Origin: Vampirovibrio sp.
GTDB lineage: Bacteria > Cyanobacteriota > Vampirovibrionia > Vampirovibrionales > Vampirovibrionaceae
Assembly: GCA_021323475.1 (NCBI GenBank)
Contig: JAJQJM010000006.1
Span: 1 to 42,529, forward strand
Length of the DNA: 42,529 bases
Reading direction: 5' to 3'
Shown here: positions 7,998 through 16,520 of the stretch, piece after piece
How positions within the stretch are numbered: position 1 is the first letter of the stretch
Layout of the letters: each line of letters begins with the position of its first letter
Notes under the pieces: model-generated
The model's input: only the letters and a program-made list of their open reading frames with translations
What the model was told of the DNA's origin: nothing
Database searches by the model: none
Translations under genes and position numbers: made by a program

Positions 7998-9347
7998 ATG
8001 ATTAGCACAGACACCACCATTGCCGCCATCGCCACAGCCCGTGGCCAAGCCAGCGTCGCGGTCATTCGCATCAGCGGGCGGGACGCCTGGACCATTGCCG
8101 GAAGGATATTCTCCAAAAAGAACGTCGCATTCCAACATGGGCGTTTTTACCACGGCTGGATTACCGATGAAGGCGATATCATTGATGAAGTGCTGCTGTT
8201 GACCTTTAAAAACCCCAAAAGCTACACCGGGGAAGATGTGGTGGAAATCCACTGCCACGGCGGCGATGTGTTGAGCCATAAAATTCTGAACCTGTGCGTG
8301 AAATACGGCGCCCGGATGGCCATGCCCGGCGAATTCACCATGCGAGCCTTCCTGAACAACAAAATGGACCTGACCCAGGCAGAGTCCGTCATGGACTTAA
8401 TTTCCTCCCGCAGTGAGCGCCTGATCACCCAGGCGTCCGCCAACCTGAAAAACCGTTCCCTAGGGCAGTATATCGATGAAATGAGCAAAGGCTTGCTGGA
8501 TTTGCAGGCCCAGATTGTCGCCAGCATCGATTTTCCCGATGAGGTGGACGAGCCGGATCGCCAAGTATTGGCAGAAAAGCTGAATGAGTGCCTGGATGGT
8601 ATTACCCGCTTGAGAGAAAGCGCCCAGCGTAACCGAATGATTCGGGAAGGCTTAAAAGTGGCCATTTTAGGCATGCCGAATTCCGGCAAGTCTTCTCTGT
8701 TTAACGCATTGCTGGCCCGCGAGCGCTCTATCGTGACCGAACACGCCGGCACCACCCGCGATGTGGTGACTGAAAGCCTGGATATCGACGGCATTCCGAT
8801 CACCCTGATTGACACGGCTGGCATTCGGGAAACCCGCCACAGCATTGAGATGATGGGCATTCAACGCAGTTGGCAAGCTGCCAGCGAAGCCCAGATTGTG
8901 ATGTACCTGATTGATACCTCCGTGGGCCTGTTGCGCTATGATACCCAGATTCTCTCCAAGCTGGACCCGCAGACCACCATTGTGGTGGGCAACAAAAAGG
9001 ATTTATTGCCGGTCAGCCAAAAGAAATATGCCAACTGGATTTATGTCTCGGTGAAAACCCAGGAAGGCATGAACGATATTTACGAGGCGCTTCAGCAGAA
9101 GATTCGGGCGTTTTCCCATGAGGAAACCGGCATGACGATTTCGTTGAATCAGCGTCAGGTGAAGTGCTGCATTGAGGTGGAAGAACGGCTGAAACACGCG
9201 CAGGAAGCGATTCATTCCACCCTGCCGCTGGATTTGGTGACCCTGCCGATGACCGAAGCCTTGCGCAAACTAGATGAACTGATGGGACGCGACACCACCG
9301 AAGAAGTGCTGACCAACGTGTTTCAGCAATTCTGTGTGGGTAAATAA
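7998..9347 (+). CDS. mnmE: tRNA uridine-5-carboxymethylaminomethyl modification GTPase MnmE
   Basis: 449 residues from this ATG, the usual length. The N-terminal folate-binding domain begins TTIAAIATARGQASVAVIR. A helical domain surrounds an inserted Ras-like G domain with P-loop GMPNSGKS (225-232), TTRD (252-255), DTAG (272-275) and NKKD (332-335). The C-terminus FCVGK is a variant of the conserved FC(I/V)GK whose Cys takes part in catalysis. With MnmG (not in the window) it modifies the wobble uridine of tRNAs reading two-fold codon boxes, in the cytoplasm. It follows mutS by 167 bp and may share its transcript. Confidence 0.96.
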   Translation: MISTDTTIAAIATARGQASVAVIRISGRDAWTIAGRIFSKKNVAFQHGRFYHGWITDEGDIIDEVLLLTFKNPKSYTGEDVVEIHCHGGDVLSHKILNLCVKYGARMAMPGEFTMRAFLNNKMDLTQAESVMDLISSRSERLITQASANLKNRSLGQYIDEMSKGLLDLQAQIVASIDFPDEVDEPDRQVLAEKLNECLDGITRLRESAQRNRMIREGLKVAILGMPNSGKSSLFNALLARERSIVTEHAGTTRDVVTESLDIDGIPITLIDTAGIRETRHSIEMMGIQRSWQAASEAQIVMYLIDTSVGLLRYDTQILSKLDPQTTIVVGNKKDLLPVSQKKYANWIYVSVKTQEGMNDIYEALQQKIRAFSHEETGMTISLNQRQVKCCIEVEERLKHAQEAIHSTLPLDLVTLPMTEALRKLDELMGRDTTEEVLTNVFQQFCVGK

Positions 9348-9426
9348 ACCCTTCATTTCTTCTAAAATAATAGAGGTTTTGGGCAATCGGATGCCTTGTC
9401 CGTAAATCACTGAACATCAGGTTGGA

Positions 9427-11040
9427 GTGCTGGATATCGTCATGGATGATCAGAATCTGTCTTTAGAAACGCAAGTGGCCCAACTGTTTATGGTGGGCTA
9501 CAGTGGCGTGGAACCCAACCCGATTACCCACCGCTTTTTAGAGCGTGGCGTGGGAGGACTGATTTTCTTTCGGGACAACTTCGATAGCCTGCAACCCCAA
9601 ACCGGCGAAACCGTTAAAAACCTGCTAAGTCGCCTGGGCGCTTCCATTCCGGCGCACATGCCGCGACCATTGTTCGGCATTGATCAGGAAGGCGGGCAAG
9701 TGGAACGCCTGGCCCACACGTTGTTTCCCACCGCGCTCACCCCGCGGGCCGTGGCGCTGGCATCGCAGCCGGACAAGCTGGCAGCGGACATGTACGATAT
9801 GCTGGCCCAGCACCTGGTTGCTCTGGGGTTTCACCTGAATTTCTTCCCCACGCTGGATGTGAACTTCAGCCGCAAAAATCCCATTATTGGGGTGCGTAGC
9901 TTTGGGGATGACGCAAAGACTGTTTGGAAATACAGCAAAATCGCCTTGCAGGCGTTTGAGCAAGCCGGACTCATTGCGGTTGGCAAGCATTTTCCGGGCC
10001 ACGGCAACGGCACCGTGGATTCCCATTTGGATTTGCCCACCTTAAACTTCACCGAGGAGGAGCTTACCCCCTTCCGGCAAGCCATTGAGGCGGGCGTACC
10101 AGCCATGCTGGTCGCTCACGGGTTTTACCCGGCGCTGCAAACCACGGAATTCGAGAAATCGGTTCCCTCATCAGCGTCCCCGGCGATTATTCAAGGCTTG
10201 CTACGCCAGCAATGCGGCTTTAACGGTGTGGTCATGACCGATGACATGTGCATGGGCGCCATCACCAAGCATTGCAGCCCGGTGGAGGCCGCCTTGGCAT
10301 CGCTGAAGGCCGGCGTGGATATTCTGCTGTATAAACAAAGCACGGAAGACGAATGGGCCGTCTATGAGGCCGTGTTGGATGCGTTTCGTACCGGCGCGCT
10401 GCCGATGGAACAACTGCACGGGTCCGTGGAGCGTATTTTAGCGATGAAAGCCAAAGCCGGTAAAACGACCGGAATGAGCCAGGACATAAGCCCGGCCCAG
10501 GCACGTCAGCAGGCGGATGAAATTGCTCGCCGAGGAATTAGCGTCCTGCATGGGGATCCCGCGCTGCTGCCATTTCGCTCAGAAGCGCCCCTGTTGCTCA
10601 TTCACCCCGACCGGCAACGCATGGGCAACTATGCCTTTGATGTGCCGACCTCTGAACCGTTGGATGCCTTGGTTCGCCAAGCGGGTTTTTCCAACATGGA
10701 GAGTCTGACTTACCCACCCACGGCCGCGTTTGACGCTACCACCCTGGCAGATAGCATTCAATCTTCGCCGGGAATGATTGTATTGGTTACCTTCAATCCA
10801 TTGATTCAGACCAGCCAGGCCGATTTATACAGGAACTTACAAACCCGGTTCCCGCATACACCCATTATTCTGGCTTCCGCCGGAACGCCTTACGATTTGG
10901 ACGCCTTGCCGAATCCCGCTTTGCATTTGGGATTATGCAGCTATCGACCGGCCACGTTACGGGCCTTGGCACAGGTTATGGCAAGTGGGCTTTCATCTGT
11001 GGCAGCGCCTGTTCCAACTGGCGCAACAGAGCCGCTTTAG
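9427..11040 (+). CDS. nagZ: Beta-N-acetylhexosaminidase, glycoside hydrolase family 3 (NagZ-like)
   Basis: 537 residues. The GH3 catalytic barrel (about 15-345) shows IDQEGGQVERL, the NagZ motif KHFPGHG (starting at about K187) with DSHLDLP after it, and the nucleophile region MTDDMCMG (Asp about 272). The remaining 190 residues form an extra C-terminal GH3 domain, as in longer NagZ forms, absent from the 341-residue E. coli enzyme. No signal peptide is visible, so it should act in the cytoplasm on GlcNAc-anhydroMurNAc fragments from peptidoglycan recycling. The start is GTG at 9427 or ATG at 9442. Its 3' end overlaps the opposing glycerate kinase gene by 65 bp. Confidence 0.9.
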   Translation: MLDIVMDDQNLSLETQVAQLFMVGYSGVEPNPITHRFLERGVGGLIFFRDNFDSLQPQTGETVKNLLSRLGASIPAHMPRPLFGIDQEGGQVERLAHTLFPTALTPRAVALASQPDKLAADMYDMLAQHLVALGFHLNFFPTLDVNFSRKNPIIGVRSFGDDAKTVWKYSKIALQAFEQAGLIAVGKHFPGHGNGTVDSHLDLPTLNFTEEELTPFRQAIEAGVPAMLVAHGFYPALQTTEFEKSVPSSASPAIIQGLLRQQCGFNGVVMTDDMCMGAITKHCSPVEAALASLKAGVDILLYKQSTEDEWAVYEAVLDAFRTGALPMEQLHGSVERILAMKAKAGKTTGMSQDISPAQARQQADEIARRGISVLHGDPALLPFRSEAPLLLIHPDRQRMGNYAFDVPTSEPLDALVRQAGFSNMESLTYPPTAAFDATTLADSIQSSPGMIVLVTFNPLIQTSQADLYRNLQTRFPHTPIILASAGTPYDLDALPNPALHLGLCSYRPATLRALAQVMASGLSSVAAPVPTGATEPL

Positions 11041-12136
11041 GGTCTGCCATCGCTTCCTCAACGGATGCTCCTGACGGAACCAACGGGTACACCTCTACAT
11101 TATTGAGTTCGGTGCTGAGTCCGACCAGGCTTTCCTGCACTTGGCCGCAAAATACCATAACCGGCTTTTCATCGGCCCACACCAGCACATTGCCGGTAGC
11201 CTTGCCGGAAAACGAGGTGGCATCAAAGCGGCCTTCCCCGGTGATAATCAGATCGGTCTGATGAATTCTGTCTGGCAGGTCCAGTTGCTCCGCAATCCAT
11301 TGACTGCCGGAAATAATGCCGGACCGGGGCAGGTGTCTCAACCCGAACGCCAGCCCACCGGCCGCACCCACGCCCGGCAACGTGGAACAATCCATTTGGC
11401 AGACCTCCGTCATCAAACGGCTGAAATGGGCTAAACCTGCTTCCAGTTGCTGACACTGCCTGGAATCCGCACCCTTTTGAGGCGCAAAGACAGCGGCAGC
11501 CCCATTCGAACCCAACAAGGGATTCACCACATCCGTGGCTATCAGGAACTGTCCGGCATAGGGCCAGTGCTGGGGCCATACGACACGTTGAATAGAGCTT
11601 AATTGACCCCCTCCAATGGGCGCCGCCATCGGCCGACCTTGTGCGTCCTGAACTATCACGCCCAGGGCTTGCAAGGCTCCCACACCACCATCCGTAGAGG
11701 CGCTGCCCCCAACCGTTACCACGATTATGTCCGGCTGAGCCGCTTTCATGGCTGCCCGTACTAACTCACCCACCCCGTAGGACGTGGCTTCCATAGGCAT
11801 CAGCCGTCCTTGCGGCAACAGCCTCAGCCCGTGGGCCTGAGCAGCTTCTATGACCAGCAGTTTCTTTTGCGGATGCACCAGATACGTTGCCGTAACCCGT
11901 TGCCCTGGGAGGGGACCCGTCACCTGTACCGAAGATTCCTGAAACACGGGATCGTGATTTCGCAATACCGAGAGCGTATCATCGCCGCCATCGGCAATCG
12001 GGCAAACATCCAGCAGCACCGAATCCGGCAACCGGTCACTTAAAAATGCCCGCATCACATCAGCGGTATCCTGCGCGGACAAGCTGCCCTTAAAGCAGGC
12101 GGGGGCTATTAAAATGCGGAAAGGTTGCTCACTCAT
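10976..12136 (-). CDS. glxK: Glycerate kinase, GlxK/GarK family
   Basis: About 386 residues. It opens with RILIAPACFKGSLSAQD, the family's substrate-binding start (usually APDSFKxSLSA; here Asp is Ala). Further marks are CPIADGGDDT, MEATSYGVGELVRAA, TVGGSASTDGGVGALQALG and ITGEGRFDATSFSGK. The enzyme phosphorylates D-glycerate with ATP, feeding glycerate into lower glycolysis. It is transcribed against nagZ and the two genes overlap by 65 bp at their 3' ends. A GTG one codon upstream (12139) could also start it. No operon partner is visible. The family call is firm; whether the product is 2- or 3-phosphoglycerate is not readable. Confidence 0.92.
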   Translation of the reverse strand: MSEQPFRILIAPACFKGSLSAQDTADVMRAFLSDRLPDSVLLDVCPIADGGDDTLSVLRNHDPVFQESSVQVTGPLPGQRVTATYLVHPQKKLLVIEAAQAHGLRLLPQGRLMPMEATSYGVGELVRAAMKAAQPDIIVVTVGGSASTDGGVGALQALGVIVQDAQGRPMAAPIGGGQLSSIQRVVWPQHWPYAGQFLIATDVVNPLLGSNGAAAVFAPQKGADSRQCQQLEAGLAHFSRLMTEVCQMDCSTLPGVGAAGGLAFGLRHLPRSGIISGSQWIAEQLDLPDRIHQTDLIITGEGRFDATSFSGKATGNVLVWADEKPVMVFCGQVQESLVGLSTELNNVEVYPLVPSGASVEEAMADPKAALLRQLEQALPQMKAHLP

Positions 12137-12139
12137 CAC

Positions 12140-12634
12140 TCTCTGCCGGTATCAAACAAGTCGTCAGCCAGCATATCGGCTCCAAAAGTATTGGCAATCC
12201 GTGTACTAATGCCATTATGACATAGGTTCTGCGGTTTCCTATTTGCCCCTCCATCCACGTATTAACCGCCCGCAACCCCTTACAACCGGACCGTCAATGC
12301 CAGAACAGGCGCTTAATTTTGAGAGCGTGAAGACATTGCTTGCCTGGAGTAATTGCTCGAAGGCCGCAACTATTTCAACCGGGTCTGCAAAAATGGATTA
12401 CGGTATATCGACGCCTCCCAGACGCAAGCCAATATAACCTTTTTGCTTTCCCTTGCCTTCTGCAAAAGCCTGTCCGGAAAGATCAGTAATTTTACCGATG
12501 CAGGTCTCCACCAAAAATACGAATAGTATTATTAAAGCTATAATAAATAAAACAAATTAACGGGTGGCAAGCATATATCTCCGTTAAAGTTTAGCGATTG
12601 GTTTCCAAGTTCATCCCAAAATAGGAGACAGTGA
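12140..12634. other. Intergenic region between the glycerate kinase and pilin genes
   Basis: 495 bp without a convincing gene. It separates two divergently transcribed genes and so should hold both promoters. The part next to the pilin (12520-12600) is AT-rich. On the minus strand one frame is open from 12556 to the stop at 12398. It would encode a hydrophobic stretch followed by a Gly/Lys-rich tail, but it has no ATG and no ribosome site. A 64-codon plus-strand frame (12243-12437) has no family similarity that I recognise. Confidence 0.5.
12539..12544 (+). promoter_or_regulatory. Candidate -10 box of the pilin promoter
   Basis: A perfect TATAAT lies in AT-rich DNA 90 bases before the pilin start codon. 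No clear -35 stands 16-18 bp upstream, so an activator may be needed. I found no sigma-54 type -24/-12 pair here. Confidence 0.4.
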
Positions 12635-13060
12635 ATGAAAGCACAAAAGGGTTTTACCCTGATTGAATTGGCTGTGGTTATCGCCATTATCGGTATTCTG
12701 GCCGCAGTTGCTCTCCCCCGCTTCGGCGACACGACCGCTCAAGCCGAATTATCCAACATTAAAGACCTTAAATCGCAGTTGACCAGCGCGGCGGCTATCT
12801 ACACCGCTGAGCAAGCCGCCACTCCGAACGGCTTCAATGACTACGTATCCAGCGCCACCACGGCAACCAAACCAATGACGATGGCTCTGGGCGGCTTTGG
12901 TCCTAACGCGGCCTCCAGTGCTTGCACGGTAGCAGCTACCACCGTTACCTGCACCGGGACCTTCAATAAATGGAATGTAACCTACAACTTCAACGGTGGT
13001 GGTGGTATTACCGGCACCGCTACCGGCAAAAACGGCAACACCGGTACCAAAACATTCTAG
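12635..13060 (+). CDS. Type IV pilin-like protein with class III signal
   Basis: 141 residues. A short leader MKAQKG is followed by FTLIELAVVIAIIGILAAVALPRF, a textbook type IV prepilin/pseudopilin N-terminus cut after Gly6 by a prepilin peptidase, with Glu at mature position 5. The globular part (about 35-141) is rich in Ala, Thr and Gly and has a Cys pair (ACT...CTG, 12 residues apart) likely to form a disulfide. Ribosome site AGGAG is at 12623-12627 and a strong terminator follows, so the gene is probably a single, well-expressed unit, as for a major pilin. The assembly machine is encoded at 29596-37290. A pseudopilin of a type II secretion system cannot be excluded. Confidence 0.9.
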   Translation: MKAQKGFTLIELAVVIAIIGILAAVALPRFGDTTAQAELSNIKDLKSQLTSAAAIYTAEQAATPNGFNDYVSSATTATKPMTMALGGFGPNAASSACTVAATTVTCTGTFNKWNVTYNFNGGGGITGTATGKNGNTGTKTF

Positions 13061-13073
13061 TCTAAAGTTAATG

Positions 13074-13107
13074 GAAGGCCGGATGCAAGTCGTCCGGCCT
13101 TCTTTTT
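13074..13107 (+). terminator. Rho-independent terminator after the pilin gene
   Basis: GAAGGCCGGA (13074-13083) pairs perfectly with TCCGGCCTTC (13093-13102), followed by five T. It separates pilin expression from the two-component genes. Confidence 0.92.
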
Positions 13108-13128
13108 ACCATTCAGGGGCTTTTTATC

Positions 13129-14277
13129 ATGTCCGCCCGCAGCTTAATTTTGGCGCCGTTACTCGTAATGGTGCTTTTAACCTTTCTGGTAGGAGGCACC
13201 GCCTATCAGCAAACGCTAAGCTGGAAAAACGGCGTCGATCGGGTCGCCAACAACATCAGCCAACTGGTCATCCTGAACAACATCCACTGGGGCTTACGAA
13301 AAGTCCAGCGGGAACTGCCGAAACACCCTCAGCAGGCCGAAGAAACTTGGCAAGAGATGCGGAGCGAGGTCATCTTACTGCTTAAACTGCAGCAATCCGA
13401 AAAGAATGAGGAACTCGAATCCGTCTCTCTGGCCTTACAAAGCATCCTAACCACCACGCATCCGACCCCCACCATTGTGAAAGCGTTGCTGCAAAACGAT
13501 TTTCTATCGCCCAATCTGGAACAGGTGGATCAGTTGAAAACCCTGCAAAAGGATGCCGAACGTGTCACCCGCCTGATCACGCTGAGCATGATTATTCTGG
13601 GTTTGGTGCTGACCGGCTTGACCGCTTATGACCTGGATCGACTGTTCCAGCAACTGGTACGCTCCAGAGACTTGAACATTCGCCTGCAGGAAGAGGAGCG
13701 TCGCCGTATCGCCCAGGATCTGCACGATGGAGTGGTGCAGGAGTTAGTGGACCTGAAACGGAACTACAGCGCCGATAAAATCGATGCGGTCATTCATAAC
13801 CTGCGACGGGTATGCCATAACCTGAAACCGCAGGTCTTGGAAGATTTAGGACTGGCGGCCGCCCTGGAATTTCTGGCGGACGACTTACGACATGCGGGCA
13901 TTGCCGATGTGCAATTGATTCTGGATGAAGACGGCTTGACTCGACTGCCAAAACAGTATGAATTGCCTTTGTTTCGGGTGATTCAGGAACTCTGTTCCAA
14001 CATTAAACATCATGCGCGGGCCAGCCAGGCCAAAATTACCGTGGCGTATAATCCCATGGAAGGCCCGATGCTCAGCGGATATGTCAGCGATAACGGACAG
14101 GGATTTGAAGTAGGAAAAGGAAATATCAGCAGCAACAGCATGGGCTTGGCGGGTGTTCGGGAGCGTATTCAGCAGGTGGGCGGACAGCTCCATATCCAGA
14201 GCCGCCCCGGCCAAGGCAGCCGTTTCCAGTTTTTAATCCCTGTAAAGCAGAGTGTGAAACATGCCCTCTCCATCTGA
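13129..14277 (+). CDS. NarL-type sensor histidine kinase (HisKA_3)
   Basis: 382 residues. Membrane helices at about 6-26 and 146-167 bracket a 120-residue extracytoplasmic helical sensor of no recognised family. After a short linker comes the HisKA_3 dimerisation helix with EEERRRIAQDLHDGVVQEL, phosphoacceptor His about 199. The HATPase domain has an N box in ELCSNIKHHA and glycine boxes DNGQGF and GLAGVRERI. It should phosphorylate the response regulator encoded next, whose gene overlaps by 17 bp. A weak AGGGG precedes the start. The position directly after the pilin suggests, but does not prove, a role in surface or pilus control. Confidence 0.93.
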   Translation: MSARSLILAPLLVMVLLTFLVGGTAYQQTLSWKNGVDRVANNISQLVILNNIHWGLRKVQRELPKHPQQAEETWQEMRSEVILLLKLQQSEKNEELESVSLALQSILTTTHPTPTIVKALLQNDFLSPNLEQVDQLKTLQKDAERVTRLITLSMIILGLVLTGLTAYDLDRLFQQLVRSRDLNIRLQEEERRRIAQDLHDGVVQELVDLKRNYSADKIDAVIHNLRRVCHNLKPQVLEDLGLAAALEFLADDLRHAGIADVQLILDEDGLTRLPKQYELPLFRVIQELCSNIKHHARASQAKITVAYNPMEGPMLSGYVSDNGQGFEVGKGNISSNSMGLAGVRERIQQVGGQLHIQSRPGQGSRFQFLIPVKQSVKHALSI

Positions 14278-14905
14278 AATGCCCATTAAGCTGTTTTTAG
14301 TCGATGACCATGCGGTCGTACGCCAGGGAACGCGGGAAATGCTGAACCGCAATCCTTTATTTACCGTGGTCGGCGAGGCCGAATCCGGCGAGGATCTGGC
14401 GGGGTTGCTACGCCTGAAAGAGCCAGATTTGTTGCTGCTGGATATTAACCTGCCTGGCAAAAACGGACTTCAATTGCTGGCGGAAATTAAACCCCAATTT
14501 CCCCGCTTAAAAATCATATTATTTTCAGCGTATGCGGATCCTCAATACATTCGCAAGGCCCAAAGCTTAAACGCCGATGGATTCTTAAGCAAAACAATCA
14601 GCGAGCAGGAATTGCAACAGGCCATTTTAACGGCGATTCAATCCAATGGCGTCCCTATTTTTTCTACGGATATTCATGACAAATACAAATCCGTGGAAGC
14701 CAACAGCAAAGAAAGTCAGCTGACCGCTCGAGAGTTGGAAATTTTAAGCCATCTGGCGCAAGGGCTCAGCAATCAAGGAATTGCTAAAAATTTGTGTCTT
14801 TCGGTCAAAACAGTCGATACGCATGTTGCAAACCTGATGAAAAAAACCGGCGTCCATAAAAGAACCCAACTTTTGGCCTATGCCTATGAAAACGGCCTGG
14901 TATAG
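14261..14905 (+). CDS. NarL/FixJ-family response regulator
   Basis: 214 residues. The receiver domain carries the acidic pair VDDH (15-16), phosphoacceptor Asp61 in LLLLDINLPG, a Ser in ILFSAYAD and the conserved Lys in FLSKTIS. A LuxR-type helix-turn-helix follows (about 150-208: LTARELEILSHLAQGLS...VKTVDTHVANLMKK). It is the expected partner of the overlapping kinase and a DNA-binding transcription regulator. An in-frame ATG at 14279 would start the protein at MPIKLFLVDDH and remove the overlap. Candidate targets are the pilin upstream and the AMIN-like gene downstream; this is inference from position. Confidence 0.93.
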   Translation: MPSPSEMPIKLFLVDDHAVVRQGTREMLNRNPLFTVVGEAESGEDLAGLLRLKEPDLLLLDINLPGKNGLQLLAEIKPQFPRLKIILFSAYADPQYIRKAQSLNADGFLSKTISEQELQQAILTAIQSNGVPIFSTDIHDKYKSVEANSKESQLTARELEILSHLAQGLSNQGIAKNLCLSVKTVDTHVANLMKKTGVHKRTQLLAYAYENGLV

Positions 14906-14985
14906 ACAACCATTGGGATTCAGCCGGTTTGGCATACGTTTTATGCTCGGCCGCATGGTCTATTTCACGTTTCTTAAGTATCAGT

Positions 14986-14991
14986 TACAAT
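14986..14991 (+). promoter_or_regulatory. Candidate -10 box just before the AMIN-like gene
   Basis: TACAAT ends 7 bases before the ATG at 14999, with TTTCAC (14963-14968) 17 bp upstream. The transcript would begin at or next to the start codon, which has no Shine-Dalgarno sequence. Confidence 0.35.
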
Positions 14992-14998
14992 AAATGCT

Positions 14999-16423
14999 AT
15001 GAAGAGAGCAGTGGTTATGATGGCGTTGGGCGGCGTTGCCCTGAGCGGAATCGGCTTGGGCATGCAGACCCGTTTGCCTGCCTTCGGCGCGGAACTGGAT
15101 GGTTTCGCCATCAATACGCAGGACAAAGCCGTCACCATTACCTTGTTTACGGATCAGCGGGTTCCCTACACCACGGAACATCAGGGAAAACAGTTTACCA
15201 TTGTGCTGCCCGGCACCCAGCTTTCTCAAGAGCAGGTGGATAATGGCCTGCCGGTCGTTATCGATAATAAAAACCGCTTTATCGGCCGCGCCGTGCCCAC
15301 CGAGGACGGGAAGGTCAAAATCATCCTCCCGAACTTGCCGGCAACCGATTATGCCGTTTCCATCCAGCAGAAACGTCCAGGTCAAGCCTCTGCGGCACCG
15401 GCAAACGAGCCTGCGGAAAATATCCAGCCCCGGCCTGCCGTCAGCCAACATGAAGCGAATCGCTTCGAGCAAGTGGCCTCGAATTTTCCCAAGCCCGCCA
15501 AACGCAAAACAACTACATCGGCCAATCACAACAATGCTCGCAGCAGTAGCATGAAACTCAGCCCGGCGCCCAACCGCACCGTGGAATCAACTGTTTCCGG
15601 CAACGGCTCCGTCTGGAATCCGTATGTGGTGAAAGCGCCAGCGGTACCCAGCATCGCCACATCGGCCTACAGCAACTACCGACCGGTTAATCATTCTCCA
15701 GCCGCAGCACCTGCCATTCATCAGGCGCTCAACGGAGATGCCCCCATCAACACAATTTCTGTGGCGGAAACCCTGCAAAATGGTTCCGGCAATGCGGTTC
15801 GCCTGAATGCCAACAACCCTGCCGACCCACTGTGGTACCTGCATTCCCTGCCGCCTGCCAATCCCGGCGCTCTTTCGGATAACCTGGAAGGCCCTGCGGC
15901 ACAAAGCCTGGCCGCCGCCATTTCCTCCCCGGAGGTGAAAGCGACTCCATCGGGCAATAGTCCTACTCAAGCTGACGGCAAAGGATTCAATCAAAGCCTG
16001 AAGGATGCGGTCTCCGCAATTCCCCGGTGGCTGCTGATTACCCTGGCGGTGTTTTTAGGCGGCATGGGCCTGTTTTCATCCATCGGTGGCCTGGTGTTAT
16101 TACGGGTACTGTTTAGCCAAACCAAACAGCATTTTTACCCCAGTGGCGCACCACTTCAGCCAGTAGGCGCCAATCCGAACCCAGGAGAAGCCTCAGCCAA
16201 TCGCGCTGGGAAATCCGCTTATGCCAGCCGCCCCAATGCGCCTCAGCTGGCCTTTGAGGACAAGACTTCCATCAGTTCCCTGGATTATCTGAAGGGCAGC
16301 CCCAGCAATATTAGCCAGGCGGTTCAAAATACCGTTCTGCTCAAGTTCCCCTCACACAAAAAGCACAGAAGCAGCCTGAAGCGTCCAGCCACCAAGGCTC
16401 CCGCAGTCAGCGCCAAACGCTAA
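14999..16423 (+). CDS. Secreted, membrane-anchored protein with an AMIN-like N-terminal domain; function unknown
   Basis: 474 residues. A signal peptide ends near FGA-EL (31). Residues about 33-125 form a beta-rich domain (LDGFAINTQDKAVTITLF..., FTIVLPGTQLS) that resembles the AMIN domain of PilQ secretins and periplasmic amidases. A long Pro/Ala/Asn/Ser-rich, probably disordered linker follows (about 126-335). One membrane helix lies at about 342-370 (WLLITLAVFLGGMG...). The tail of about 100 residues ends in a Lys/Arg-rich stretch. The layout suggests a periplasmic domain tethered by a C-terminal helix with a basic cytoplasmic tail. It follows the pilin and two-component genes. I do not recognise the full protein; the AMIN call is by eye. 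Confidence 0.65.
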   Translation: MKRAVVMMALGGVALSGIGLGMQTRLPAFGAELDGFAINTQDKAVTITLFTDQRVPYTTEHQGKQFTIVLPGTQLSQEQVDNGLPVVIDNKNRFIGRAVPTEDGKVKIILPNLPATDYAVSIQQKRPGQASAAPANEPAENIQPRPAVSQHEANRFEQVASNFPKPAKRKTTTSANHNNARSSSMKLSPAPNRTVESTVSGNGSVWNPYVVKAPAVPSIATSAYSNYRPVNHSPAAAPAIHQALNGDAPINTISVAETLQNGSGNAVRLNANNPADPLWYLHSLPPANPGALSDNLEGPAAQSLAAAISSPEVKATPSGNSPTQADGKGFNQSLKDAVSAIPRWLLITLAVFLGGMGLFSSIGGLVLLRVLFSQTKQHFYPSGAPLQPVGANPNPGEASANRAGKSAYASRPNAPQLAFEDKTSISSLDYLKGSPSNISQAVQNTVLLKFPSHKKHRSSLKRPATKAPAVSAKR

Positions 16424-16520
16424 ATTTCCAGGTACAACCGCTGGGTTCCGCCCGTTCAGCGGACTTTAGTAATGTATTTGTAAATTTGCTTATGTTATAT
16501 TGAAACCGGCAAATGAACCG

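Noticed and set aside
12540-12634. Sigma-54 promoter for the pilin
   Set aside because: TGGCA at about 12564 lacks the paired TTGC at the right distance.
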